Shown: positions 1 to 5,489 of the stretch, piece after piece | How positions within the stretch are numbered: the stretch's first letter is position 1 | Layout: each line of letters begins with the position of its first letter | From: an uncultured Alistipes sp. | GTDB taxonomy: Bacteria > Bacteroidota > Bacteroidia > Bacteroidales > Rikenellaceae | Assembly (NCBI GenBank): GCA_959604655.1 | Contig: CAUHCL010000051.1 | Location: forward strand, 1-13,910 | Reading direction: 5' to 3' | DNA: 13,910 nt | The notes under the pieces: generated by a model | Told to the model about the DNA's origin: nothing | What the model saw: only the letters and a program-made list of their open reading frames with translations | Database searches by the model: none | Translations under genes and position numbers: made by a program

Positions 1-72
1 TGTCATGGTAAAGATTGTTGCGTTACATCGCTTTCGGGGAGAGTTGCGCGCATGTCTCCGCGTATCGATGAT

Positions 73-96
73 AGTGTACTATTTAAGTAGTACACT
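73..96. promoter_or_regulatory. Operator-like perfect palindrome
   Basis: A perfect inverted repeat: left arm AGTGTACTA (73-81), 6-base spacer (82-87), right arm TAGTACACT (88-96). It begins two bases past a leftward -7 element (98-105), so it covers the expected transcription start, a usual place for a repressor site. The outer AGTGTA and TACACT halves, 12 bases apart, resemble the operator I recall for YtrA-type GntR repressors (AGTGTA-N13-TACACT). The perfect dyad is seen directly. The regulator family is an inference, and the regulated gene lies outside the window. Confidence 0.6.
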
Positions 97-97
97 G

Positions 98-128
98 CAA
101 AGGTATACAAAAAAAAACATTCCTCAAA
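98..128 (-). promoter_or_regulatory. Leftward Bacteroidota promoter (TTTG-N19-TAnnTTTG)
   Basis: On the minus strand TTTG (128-125) is followed after exactly 19 bases by TACCTTTG (105-98), a full match to the Bacteroidota -33/-7 consensus. Transcription should start near position 91 and run out of the left edge. A possible ATG for the off-window gene is at 6-4 on the minus strand, which gives a leader of about 85 bases. The promoter overlaps the terminator at 109-147 and abuts the palindrome at 73-96. Confidence 0.7.
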
Positions 129-147
129 ATGTAGGAGGATGTTTTTT
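109..147. terminator. Bidirectional terminator hairpin
   Basis: The stem pairs TCCTC (121-125) with GAGGA (135-139). It is extended by AACA (116-119) with TGTT (140-143) across one bulged T (120), with a 9-base loop. Nine A lie on the left (109-117) and six T on the right (142-147), so it can terminate in both directions. Leftward it would end the DUF4831/AlkD-like operon, whose last stop is at 192. The same DNA holds the -33 box and spacer of the leftward promoter. Confidence 0.6.
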
Positions 148-191
148 GTGCCGATCTGCAAAAAAAGGTTCGGGATTGTTCTTCGGGGGCT

Positions 192-839
192 CTATCGGAC
201 CTCCATGCGCCAGCTCATTTCGTCGGTGATGTATTCCGAGGCGAACGACCCCTGCATGTCGCGGATAGAATCGAGCGCCGACATGACGCACGCGCGCATG
301 CGTTCCGACGTGCAGGCGGCTGCCAGCAGGGCGACGGCGCCCTGTGCGACGGGGCGCGACGCGCAATGGCGCGCGACGATCGGCGGTACGGACTCTATGA
401 CGGAGGCGTCGTCCGCAATGCTGCGCGCGGCGGCCATCAAGGCCGAGTAAGCCGTAAATTCATCGTCCGAGCGGCTCCACTCGCCGTATATCTCCTTTAT
501 CGACGGCGATTTGCTCAACAGAGCGAAAGCGGCCTCCTCGGCCGCTTCCGAATTCGTTATGCCCTCGGCCCAGAACGCCGCCTCGGCTATGTCGAGACGA
601 CGCGGGTCGGCTATGTGCAATGCTGCCAGACGCAGTTCGCGCACCTGCTGCCTGAAAAGGTAGCGGGCGAAGTCGTGGTCGCACCCCTCGGCGCGCGCTA
701 TGCTGCGGACTGTGGGCAGGCTCACGCCGTAGTTCAACCCGTAGGGGCGGCCGTAGAGATACATGCCGTCGGCCACGGCGCCGTTCATTTCGCGGCGCAA
801 TGCCCCCAGAAGTCGGATCATTCGCGATGTATGGTCCAC
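192..839 (-). CDS. AlkD-like DNA alkylation repair family protein (HEAT repeats), divergent
   Basis: A 215-residue, mostly helical protein resembling the AlkD family of HEAT-repeat DNA glycosylases, which excise positively charged N3/N7-alkylated purines. Support is the N-terminal GLNYGVSLPTVRSIAR (residues 34-49), the family's entry helix, then REL-RLAALHIADP (68-79) and further Ala-rich helical pairs. The usual W-then-RR pattern of the active-site helices is not clear; around residues 120-139 it reads GEWSRSDDEFTAYSALMAAA, so catalysis is doubtful. The start is uncertain: GTG at 839 lies four bases after the upstream stop and suggests translational coupling, whereas ATG at 821 gives an N-terminus (MIRLLGALRR) closer to the family. 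It is the last gene of a two-gene operon with the DUF4831 gene and is followed by a terminator. The family call is fairly safe; enzymatic activity is not. Confidence 0.7.
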   Translation of the reverse strand: MDHTSRMIRLLGALRREMNGAVADGMYLYGRPYGLNYGVSLPTVRSIARAEGCDHDFARYLFRQQVRELRLAALHIADPRRLDIAEAAFWAEGITNSEAAEEAAFALLSKSPSIKEIYGEWSRSDDEFTAYSALMAAARSIADDASVIESVPPIVARHCASRPVAQGAVALLAAACTSERMRACVMSALDSIRDMQGSFASEYITDEMSWRMEVR

Positions 840-843
840 CCCT

Positions 844-1758
844 CTAACGTTTTGCCGTCGGAGCGGCTACCGACACGGTGCGTCCCAGTTCGAATATGGG
901 CAGTACTGCCGATCCGACAGGCTTCTCGCCGACTACTATCACGCAGCTCGCATTGTCGGCTATGCGCACGCGCACGGCCGTCTTGTCGCGGGGATCGGCC
1001 TCGACGAGGCTGCTGAGTCGGGCGGTTCCCGAAGGGGTGAGTATCAGCGTCACGGCGTCGCCGTCGGTCGACGAGGCGGGCAGGATGCCTGCCGATGCCG
1101 ATACGCGGGCCACGGGGTAGCTCTGCACCTCGGCCGCCATGGGGATTATTATGCGTTCGGTATAGGTCGTTACGACCTTCTTGCCGAGGAACAGCTCCAG
1201 ATACTCCTGCTCCTTGGCGTCCAGAGCGGCGAGCGCATCCTTCAGACCGCCGCCGAACACGTTCTCGCCCGCTTCGCCCGTAATCAGCTCCATGCGGTGC
1301 TTGCGGATCGAGAATATGGCCTGCGCCGCCGCTGCCGCGGCATCCTCCGCGCTCTGTGCCGTGGCGGTCAGGCGGTCGGGCAGCACTTTGGGGAACTCGG
1401 TCTCGCTGCCCAGGTATGACACCTCGGCGGTCGTGGCGGGGGCTATGTCGCCGCTTTTCAGCGCCGTGTCGCCGTCGAGAACCGACAGCCGAGCGCCCTT
1501 GACCGACCATACGGTCTTCTCGATGAGCGATCCGCGGACGTCGAGATATTTCTGCGCGTAACGTGCGTAGGGGCCCACGATCGTCTGCTCCTTTTCGATG
1601 ATGAGGTCGACGGCCACGGTGGTCGACGGATCGGATACGACGACTGCGCCCAAGGCGTCGACGTATGCGCCTTCGGTAGCTTTATAAATGGTATTCTGCG
1701 CCGATGCGCCCGTGTGAAGGGCGACTGCCAGGGCGGCGATGGTCAAAACTCGTTTCAT
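844..1758 (-). CDS. DUF4831 family secreted protein
   Basis: A 304-residue protein with a clear Sec signal peptide (positive MKR start, hydrophobic core, likely cut after A20 in GASA-Q). Residues 45-80 read as a beta segment followed by GPYARYAQKYL, the hallmark of DUF4831, a Bacteroidota family of unknown function with a 'tau-P-G-P-Y-x-x-Y-A-x-x-Y-L' stretch near the N-terminus. The remainder is mixed alpha/beta with an Ala-rich helix around residues 130-150. There is no lipobox and no transmembrane segment after the signal, so it is probably periplasmic or envelope-associated. It has its own promoter (1789-1819) and is followed after four bases by the AlkD-like gene. The family is recognised from pattern memory; the function is unknown. 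Confidence 0.75.
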   Translation of the reverse strand: MKRVLTIAALAVALHTGASAQNTIYKATEGAYVDALGAVVVSDPSTTVAVDLIIEKEQTIVGPYARYAQKYLDVRGSLIEKTVWSVKGARLSVLDGDTALKSGDIAPATTAEVSYLGSETEFPKVLPDRLTATAQSAEDAAAAAAQAIFSIRKHRMELITGEAGENVFGGGLKDALAALDAKEQEYLELFLGKKVVTTYTERIIIPMAAEVQSYPVARVSASAGILPASSTDGDAVTLILTPSGTARLSSLVEADPRDKTAVRVRIADNASCVIVVGEKPVGSAVLPIFELGRTVSVAAPTAKR

Positions 1759-1788
1759 GGTTTCGATGTTTTTGTTTCGTAGTTTTTA

Positions 1789-1819
1789 CAAAAATAGATT
1801 TTTTGGCAGACAAATCAAA
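1789..1819 (-). promoter_or_regulatory. Promoter of the DUF4831/AlkD-like operon
   Basis: On the minus strand TTTG (1819-1816) is followed after exactly 19 bases by TATTTTTG (1796-1789), a full match to the Bacteroidota consensus. The predicted start is near 1783, giving a leader of about 25 bases before the ATG at 1758. The -33 box overlaps the TGA stop of the trmN6-like gene (1815-1817). The two downstream genes can therefore be expressed separately from the lolD operon. Confidence 0.75.
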
Positions 1820-2525
1820 ATTTGAGGTAAAAATCGCGGGTCAGGCGGCGGTAGGCGTTGCTGTATCCCTCGCCGTCGTCGATGGTCAGAGTCTCGGTCC
1901 CGACGGCTGCGGTCGGGGGCTGCAAACCGAACTCGGCCATCACCCGTATCACGCCGCTCGACGGGGTGGAACATACGTCGCACCTGCGCAGCGGAAAGAG
2001 TCGGCCGTGGGCCGCGGCGCGGAAACGCTCCATCTCCGCGGGAGGCAGTATGAGCGCGAAGGTGCCGTGCGGGCGGAGGTTGCGCTCGACGCCGCTCACG
2101 ATGTCGTCGAATGTGAGCGCTACGGTATGCCGTGCCGAGGTGCGCGCCGCGTCGGGCGGCAGAAGCGACGAGACGAAATAGGGGGGATTGGATATCGCGG
2201 CGTCGAACTTTTCGGCTGCCGCAAACTCCTGCAACGCGCACCGTTCTATACGTATGCGGTCGGCCCACGGCGAGGCGGCGGCGTTGTCGCGCGCCTGCGC
2301 CACGCAGTCGGGATCGATGTCGATGCCCGTGATCTGCGCCTCGGGGCTGCGTTGCGCCGCCATGACGGCCATCAGTCCGCTGCCCGTGCCGATGTCGAGT
2401 ATACGGCAGTCGCTCTGCGGCAGACGGCACCATGCGGCGATCAACACCCCGTCGGTGCCCACCTTCATGGCGCAGCGGTTGTGGTCGATGTGGAACCGCT
2501 TGAATGTGAATCCACCTCCGCGCAT
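1815..2525 (-). CDS. trmN6: tRNA1(Val) (adenine37-N6)-methyltransferase-like SAM enzyme (TrmN6/YfiC family)
   Basis: A 236-residue class I methyltransferase that would place N6-methyladenosine at position 37 of tRNA1(Val). It opens with FTFKRFHIDHNRCAMKVGTD (residues 6-25), typical of the TrmN6 family. SAM motif I LDIGTGSG is at 43-50, an acidic GIDID is at 67-71, and the catalytic NPPYF is at 113-117, as in N6-adenine enzymes. The frame stays open far upstream, but that stretch is a shadow of the preceding gene. The ATG at 2525 is chosen because it lies two bases after the TAG of the TIGR02757 gene and starts exactly at the family's N-terminus. It is the third gene of the lolD-TIGR02757-trmN6 operon. 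The methyltransferase class is certain; tRNA1(Val) as substrate rests on family resemblance. Confidence 0.85.
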   Translation of the reverse strand: MRGGGFTFKRFHIDHNRCAMKVGTDGVLIAAWCRLPQSDCRILDIGTGSGLMAVMAAQRSPEAQITGIDIDPDCVAQARDNAAASPWADRIRIERCALQEFAAAEKFDAAISNPPYFVSSLLPPDAARTSARHTVALTFDDIVSGVERNLRPHGTFALILPPAEMERFRAAAHGRLFPLRRCDVCSTPSSGVIRVMAEFGLQPPTAAVGTETLTIDDGEGYSNAYRRLTRDFYLKF

Positions 2526-2527
2526 GG

Positions 2528-3301
2528 CTACACCTTGAGGAATCCGTCTATGCCCGCCCCGAAGAGCGAGAAGTCGTAGCGCACGGGGTCGGCGGGGTCG
2601 AACTCCCTGAGCGAAGAGGTGATCTCGACGGTGGCTTTCCAGTCGCTCTGCTTGCGGCTGAGAAGCCCCAGCGCGCGGCCCATGTTGCCCGAGTGTACGT
2701 CCAAAGGTAGGTAGAGCGCCGACATGGGGATCTTGCGCCAAAGTCCGAAGTCGACCCCGCGGTCGTCGCGGCGCACGAACCAGCGCAGATACATGTTCAG
2801 GCGCTTGCAGGCCGCGCCCTTGTCGATCGACGACAGATGCTTTTCGCAGTGGGGATTGTGCTCGCAGGCGAAGAACTCGCGGCGGAATGCCGACAGCACG
2901 CGCGCCATGTCGCCCTCGGCCTCGTAGTGCGACTCGAAGAAGTCGCCTATGCCGCCGAAGCGCTCGGCGATGCCGCGTATGGCCAGCACGAAGTCGGTGA
3001 AGTCCTGCCCGTTGAAGGTGCGGTGCACATAGGTCCGGAGTCGCGCCAGTTCCTCGGCCGAGGCGTGGCGCACGAAATCGGCGGGCGCGTCGTCCATGTA
3101 CTGCATCATGCGGCGGGCGCTCTTTACTATGGCCTTGCGGTTGCCCCACGCTATGGTGGCGGCGAAGAATCCAGCTATCTCGCGGTCCTCCTTGGCCGTG
3201 AAGGCGTGGGGAACGCTGATGGGATCGGGTTCGATGAATTCGGCGCGGTTGTATTTGTCGTGCAGATGTTCGAGCAAATCGCGCAGTTCTTCCTTTTCCA
3301 T
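2528..3301 (-). CDS. TIGR02757 (DUF2400) family protein
   Basis: A 257-residue soluble protein of the TIGR02757/DUF2400 family, common in Bacteroidota; its function is unknown to me. Recognisable stretches are PHAFTAKEDREIAGFFAATI (31-50) with AWGNRK after it, a mid-region FNGQDF, RRDDRGVDFGLW, then DVHSGNMGRALGLL, and the C-terminal FDPADPVRYDFSLFG ending close to the stop. There is no signal peptide and no membrane segment. It lies 15 bases after the lolD-like gene and its stop is two bases before the trmN6-like start, so it is surely co-transcribed. The pairing with a tRNA methyltransferase is weak contextual evidence for a nucleic-acid role. The start ATG at 3301 fits the family length. 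Confidence 0.85.
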   Translation of the reverse strand: MEKEELRDLLEHLHDKYNRAEFIEPDPISVPHAFTAKEDREIAGFFAATIAWGNRKAIVKSARRMMQYMDDAPADFVRHASAEELARLRTYVHRTFNGQDFTDFVLAIRGIAERFGGIGDFFESHYEAEGDMARVLSAFRREFFACEHNPHCEKHLSSIDKGAACKRLNMYLRWFVRRDDRGVDFGLWRKIPMSALYLPLDVHSGNMGRALGLLSRKQSDWKATVEITSSLREFDPADPVRYDFSLFGAGIDGFLKV

Positions 3302-3316
3302 TATTAAGTGTTGGGA

Positions 3317-3970
3317 TTAATATTCGATAACGCCGTCGCGCATGGCGATCTTGCGGTCGGCCATCGACGCCAGCGAGTCGTCGTGGGTGACGATCACGGT
3401 CGTCTGGCCCAGCTCGTCGCGCAGACGGAAGAAGAGCGCGTGTATCTCCTCGCGGTTCTTCGAGTCGAGGTTGCCCGACGGCTCGTCGGCCAGCAGCAGC
3501 GAGGGACGGTTGACGAGTGCGCGCGCTATGGCCACGCGTTGCTGTTCGCCGCCCGACAGCGCCGCGGGTTTGTGCGTCGCGCGCTGCGCGAGTCCCATCA
3601 TGCGCAGCAGTTCCGCGGCTTCGCGCTCGGCCTCGGCCTTGTCGCGGCGGGCTATGAGGGCGGGCAGCATTATGTTCTCCAGAGCGGTGAATTCGGGCAG
3701 CAGGCGGTGGAACTGAAAGACGAACCCTATCTTGCGGTTGCGGAAGTCCGACAGGCGGGCGTCGCTCAGACGGGTGACTTCCTCGCCGTCGATCGTGACG
3801 CTGCCCGAATCGGGTGCCGAGAGCGTGCCGATGATTTGCAGCAGCGTGGTCTTTCCCGCGCCGCTGGGGCCCGTGACCGATACCACCTCGCCGCGCGCCA
3901 CGCGCAGCGAGACGCCTTTCAGCACTTCGAGGGCGCCGTAACTCTTGCGTATGTCGTGAACCTCTATCAT
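3317..3970 (-). CDS. lolD: ABC transporter ATP-binding protein, LolD/FtsE/MacB type
   Basis: A 217-residue stand-alone nucleotide-binding domain. Walker A GPSGAGKT is at residues 34-41, Q-loop Q86, signature LSGGEQQR at 138-145, Walker B LLLADE at 158-163 followed by PSGNLD, and the switch His in VTHD at 196. The closely following SGNLDS and the compact size place it in the LolD/FtsE/MacB class, which drives lipoprotein release or other extracytoplasmic mechanotransmission. No permease gene adjoins it, which is common for lolD in this phylum. The frame is open to a TTG at 4024, but the -7 promoter element at 4013-4020 would then lie inside the gene. The ATG at 3970, with GAAGAG just upstream and the family's MIEV start, is therefore chosen. 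LolD itself is likely; FtsE or a MacB-type domain is the alternative. Confidence 0.85.
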   Translation of the reverse strand: MIEVHDIRKSYGALEVLKGVSLRVARGEVVSVTGPSGAGKTTLLQIIGTLSAPDSGSVTIDGEEVTRLSDARLSDFRNRKIGFVFQFHRLLPEFTALENIMLPALIARRDKAEAEREAAELLRMMGLAQRATHKPAALSGGEQQRVAIARALVNRPSLLLADEPSGNLDSKNREEIHALFFRLRDELGQTTVIVTHDDSLASMADRKIAMRDGVIEY

Positions 3971-4012
3971 CTCTTCATCGTTTGCGGGCCTTTGGGAGGC
4001 CGTAATCGAGAG

Positions 4013-4020
4013 CAAAGATA
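4013..4020 (-). promoter_or_regulatory. -7 element of the lolD-TIGR02757-trmN6 operon
   Basis: TATCTTTG on the minus strand (4020-4013) matches TAnnTTTG fully. Transcription would start near 4006, about 36 bases before the ATG at 3970. The -33 box is weak: TTTC about 21 bases upstream. The element faces away from an identical TATCTTTG at 4083-4090 that serves rpmI. Confidence 0.6.
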
Positions 4021-4082
4021 ACAATTAAATCCCACTTGCGGGAAAAATTCGCGGTGCGGTGCACCGTTTCGAAAAAAAAGCG

Positions 4083-4090
4083 TATCTTTG
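4083..4090 (+). promoter_or_regulatory. -7 element of the rpmI-rplT operon
   Basis: TATCTTTG matches TAnnTTTG fully, and transcription should start near 4096, about 29 bases before the rpmI ATG at 4125. I see no good TTTG at the usual 19-21 base spacing upstream. The leader is AT-rich and unstructured, and too short to hold an L20-binding leader of the Bacillus type. Confidence 0.6.
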
Positions 4091-4124
4091 CACGCTATGT
4101 TTAACTAATTTAACTTTTTGAAAA

Positions 4125-4319
4125 ATGCCTAAAATGAAAACAAACGCCGCTGCAAAGAAACGTTTTACTTTCACCGGCACAGGTAAGATCAAGCGTAAGC
4201 ACGCTTATCACAGTCACATCCTGACAAAAAAGACTAAAAAGCAGAAGCGTAATCTGTGTTATGCTTCGACCGTATCGGCAGCCGACGAGGCCAAGATCAA
4301 GAATCTGTTGGTTAAGTAG
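4125..4319 (+). CDS. rpmI: 50S ribosomal protein L35
   Basis: A 64-residue basic protein of the large ribosomal subunit. The start MPKMKTNAAAKKRFTFTGTG, the central KIKRKHAYHSHILTKKTKKQ and the C-terminal helix ending IKNLLVK match L35 along its full length. The normal size is about 65 residues. It is first in a two-gene operon with rplT, read from the promoter at 4083-4090. In most bacteria infC, and often thrS, precedes it; here the upstream neighbour is the divergent lolD-like gene. Confidence 0.97.
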   Translation: MPKMKTNAAAKKRFTFTGTGKIKRKHAYHSHILTKKTKKQKRNLCYASTVSAADEAKIKNLLVK

Positions 4320-4352
4320 TCTTAATCGGCAGCACCTAAATTTTATTAACAA

Positions 4353-4406
4353 GGGACGAAACAGCCCCGAAGAGCGCGAGAGAAACGCGCCGCTGCGAGT
4401 TCCGTC
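4353..4406 (+). promoter_or_regulatory. Structured rpmI-rplT spacer, possible L20 autoregulatory element
   Basis: The gap between rpmI and rplT is 102 bases, long for two adjacent ribosomal genes. It can fold as a stacked hairpin: GACG (4355-4358) with CGTC (4403-4406), CAGC (4362-4365) with GCTG (4392-4395), and GCGCG (4374-4378) with CGCGC (4386-4390) around a 7-base loop. No T-run follows, so it is not a terminator. L20 represses its own operon through RNA structures in other phyla, so a similar role is plausible here. It is not demonstrated by this single sequence. Confidence 0.35.
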
Positions 4407-4421
4407 AAAAACTTATTTACT

Positions 4422-4766
4422 ATGCCACGTTCAGTCAACGCTGTTGCGTCACGCGCAAGAAGAAAAAAGGTTTTGAAGCTTGCCAAAGGTAACTTTGGTT
4501 CAAGGGGAAACGTTTGGACAGTTGCGAAAAACACTGTCGAGAAGGGTTTGCAGTTCGCTTATGCGCACCGTCAGATCAAAAAGAGGACCTATCGTTCGTT
4601 GTGGATCACGCGTATCAACGCCGCCGTCCGCAATTACGGTATGACCTATTCGGAATTTATGGGTAAGGTTAACGCCAAGGGCATCGCCTTGAACCGCAAG
4701 GTTCTGGCCGACCTGGCGATGAACGAGCCCAAGGCATTCGAAGCAATAGTTAAAGCAGTTAAATAG
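4422..4766 (+). CDS. rplT: 50S ribosomal protein L20
   Basis: A 114-residue basic protein that binds 23S rRNA early in 50S assembly and in several bacteria represses its own operon. The sequence is canonical over its whole length: MPRSVNAVASRARRKKVLKL at the start, then KGNFGSRGNVWTVAKNTVEK, the YAHRQIKKRTYRSLWITRIN region, and a C-terminal domain ending EAIVKAVK. The size is normal (about 115-118). It follows rpmI after a 102-base structured spacer and is followed by a rho-independent terminator. Confidence 0.97.
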   Translation: MPRSVNAVASRARRKKVLKLAKGNFGSRGNVWTVAKNTVEKGLQFAYAHRQIKKRTYRSLWITRINAAVRNYGMTYSEFMGKVNAKGIALNRKVLADLAMNEPKAFEAIVKAVK

Positions 4767-4845
4767 TTTGCCGACGGCCGCGGGTTCCGCGGTGCGACGG
4801 CGGCGGAGAGTCGTACGGCATTTGCCGTAGGGCGATCGGCGAAAG

Positions 4846-4886
4846 GCGGGGCAGCGGTCGTAAGACCGTTTCCCCGCTTGTTTTTT
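4846..4886 (+). terminator. Rho-independent terminator of rpmI-rplT
   Basis: A strong two-part stem: GCGGGG (4846-4851) pairs with CCCCGC (4872-4877), and CGGTC (4855-4859) pairs with GACCG (4864-4868) around a GTAA tetraloop. It is followed by TTG and six T. It lies about 80 bases after the rplT stop; the intervening stretch is GC-rich with a small TACGGC/GCCGTA hairpin near 4813-4829. Confidence 0.85.
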
Positions 4887-5002
4887 CGGCGGGGCCGATG
4901 CTTTGTCCGACACCCTCCCCCGATTTGTGCTATGTCGATGCGGTTGGCATGCCGTTTGCCTTTGCTGCGGCGGGTCGGAAACACCCCTGCCCGTTGTATC
5001 GA

Positions 5003-5464
5003 ATGGAAAAAATGTCGAATAACATCTCGCCCGTAATGACGTTTCTGTTCCCCGACAAGCATTACGGCAATTCCGTGTCGGCCTTCGTCCTGGTACTGCG
5101 TCTTTTCTTCGGCGGACTGCTCATGTGGCACGGAATAGGAAAAATAGCTAATTTCGATTCGCTCTCGGCGTCGTTCTACGATCCGTTGGGGATCGGGCCG
5201 CGCATGTCGCTGCTGCTGGCCATATTCGCCGAGGTGATATGCACGGCGGGCATAATGGCGGGAGCGTTCTATCGGCTGGCGCTGCTGCCCGTGATATTCT
5301 CCATGTGCATCATCCTTTTCGTCGTGCATCGCGGCGACGGATTCCCGACGATAGAGCTGCCATTGATATTTCTGGTGATGTTCGTGATGCTGTTCATCGC
5401 GGGTGCGGGACGCTTCTCGCTCGACAATATCATCGCAGGGCAGCTCCGCAAAACGAAAGCCTGA
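5003..5464 (+). CDS. DoxX family integral membrane protein
   Basis: A 153-residue inner-membrane protein of the DoxX type. Four hydrophobic segments lie near residues 25-42, 66-86, 90-108 and 118-134. The family pattern LRLFFGGLLMWHGIGKI (residues 32-48) and the helix-breaking GAFYRLA before segment 3 are present. DoxX-type proteins are small quinone- or thiosulfate-associated membrane proteins in a few cases, but most, including this one, have no known function. The frame extends to 4898, but the ATG at 5003 is preferred because it gives the usual family length and topology and the upstream part reads as non-coding. It stands alone between the rplT terminator and the convergent oxidoreductase. 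No convincing promoter was found in the 116 bases upstream of it. Confidence 0.8.
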   Translation: MEKMSNNISPVMTFLFPDKHYGNSVSAFVLVLRLFFGGLLMWHGIGKIANFDSLSASFYDPLGIGPRMSLLLAIFAEVICTAGIMAGAFYRLALLPVIFSMCIILFVVHRGDGFPTIELPLIFLVMFVMLFIAGAGRFSLDNIIAGQLRKTKA

Positions 5465-5489
5465 AGCGGCTCGGAGCCGTCGCTGGCTT
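5457..5489. terminator. Bidirectional hairpin spanning two convergent stop codons
   Basis: AAGCC (5457-5461) pairs with GGCTT (5485-5489), and inside it CGGCT (5467-5471) pairs with AGCCG (5475-5479) around a CGG loop. The TGA of the DoxX gene (5462-5464) and the first base of the oxidoreductase stop (minus-strand TAA, 5490-5488) lie within or at the edge of the structure. The flanking A and T runs are short, so termination may be only partial. Confidence 0.45.

Noticed and set aside
2526..3149. A 208-residue N-terminal extension of the trmN6-like frame
   Set aside because: It runs in another frame through the well-supported TIGR02757 gene and reads as Arg/His-rich shadow protein. The family N-terminus begins exactly at the ATG at 2525.
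3971..4024. A longer lolD-like protein from TTG at 4024
   Set aside because: That start lies upstream of the -7 promoter element at 4013-4020, and LolD-type proteins begin at the MIEV position.
4924..4964. TTTG ... TGCCTTTG as a promoter for the DoxX gene
   Set aside because: The -7 match lacks the A of TAnnTTTG and the spacing is 29 bases, too long.
4898..5002. A 35-residue extension of the DoxX protein
   Set aside because: The extra part is Pro/Cys-rich with no resemblance to the family, and it begins right after the rplT terminator. ATG 5003 fits length and topology.
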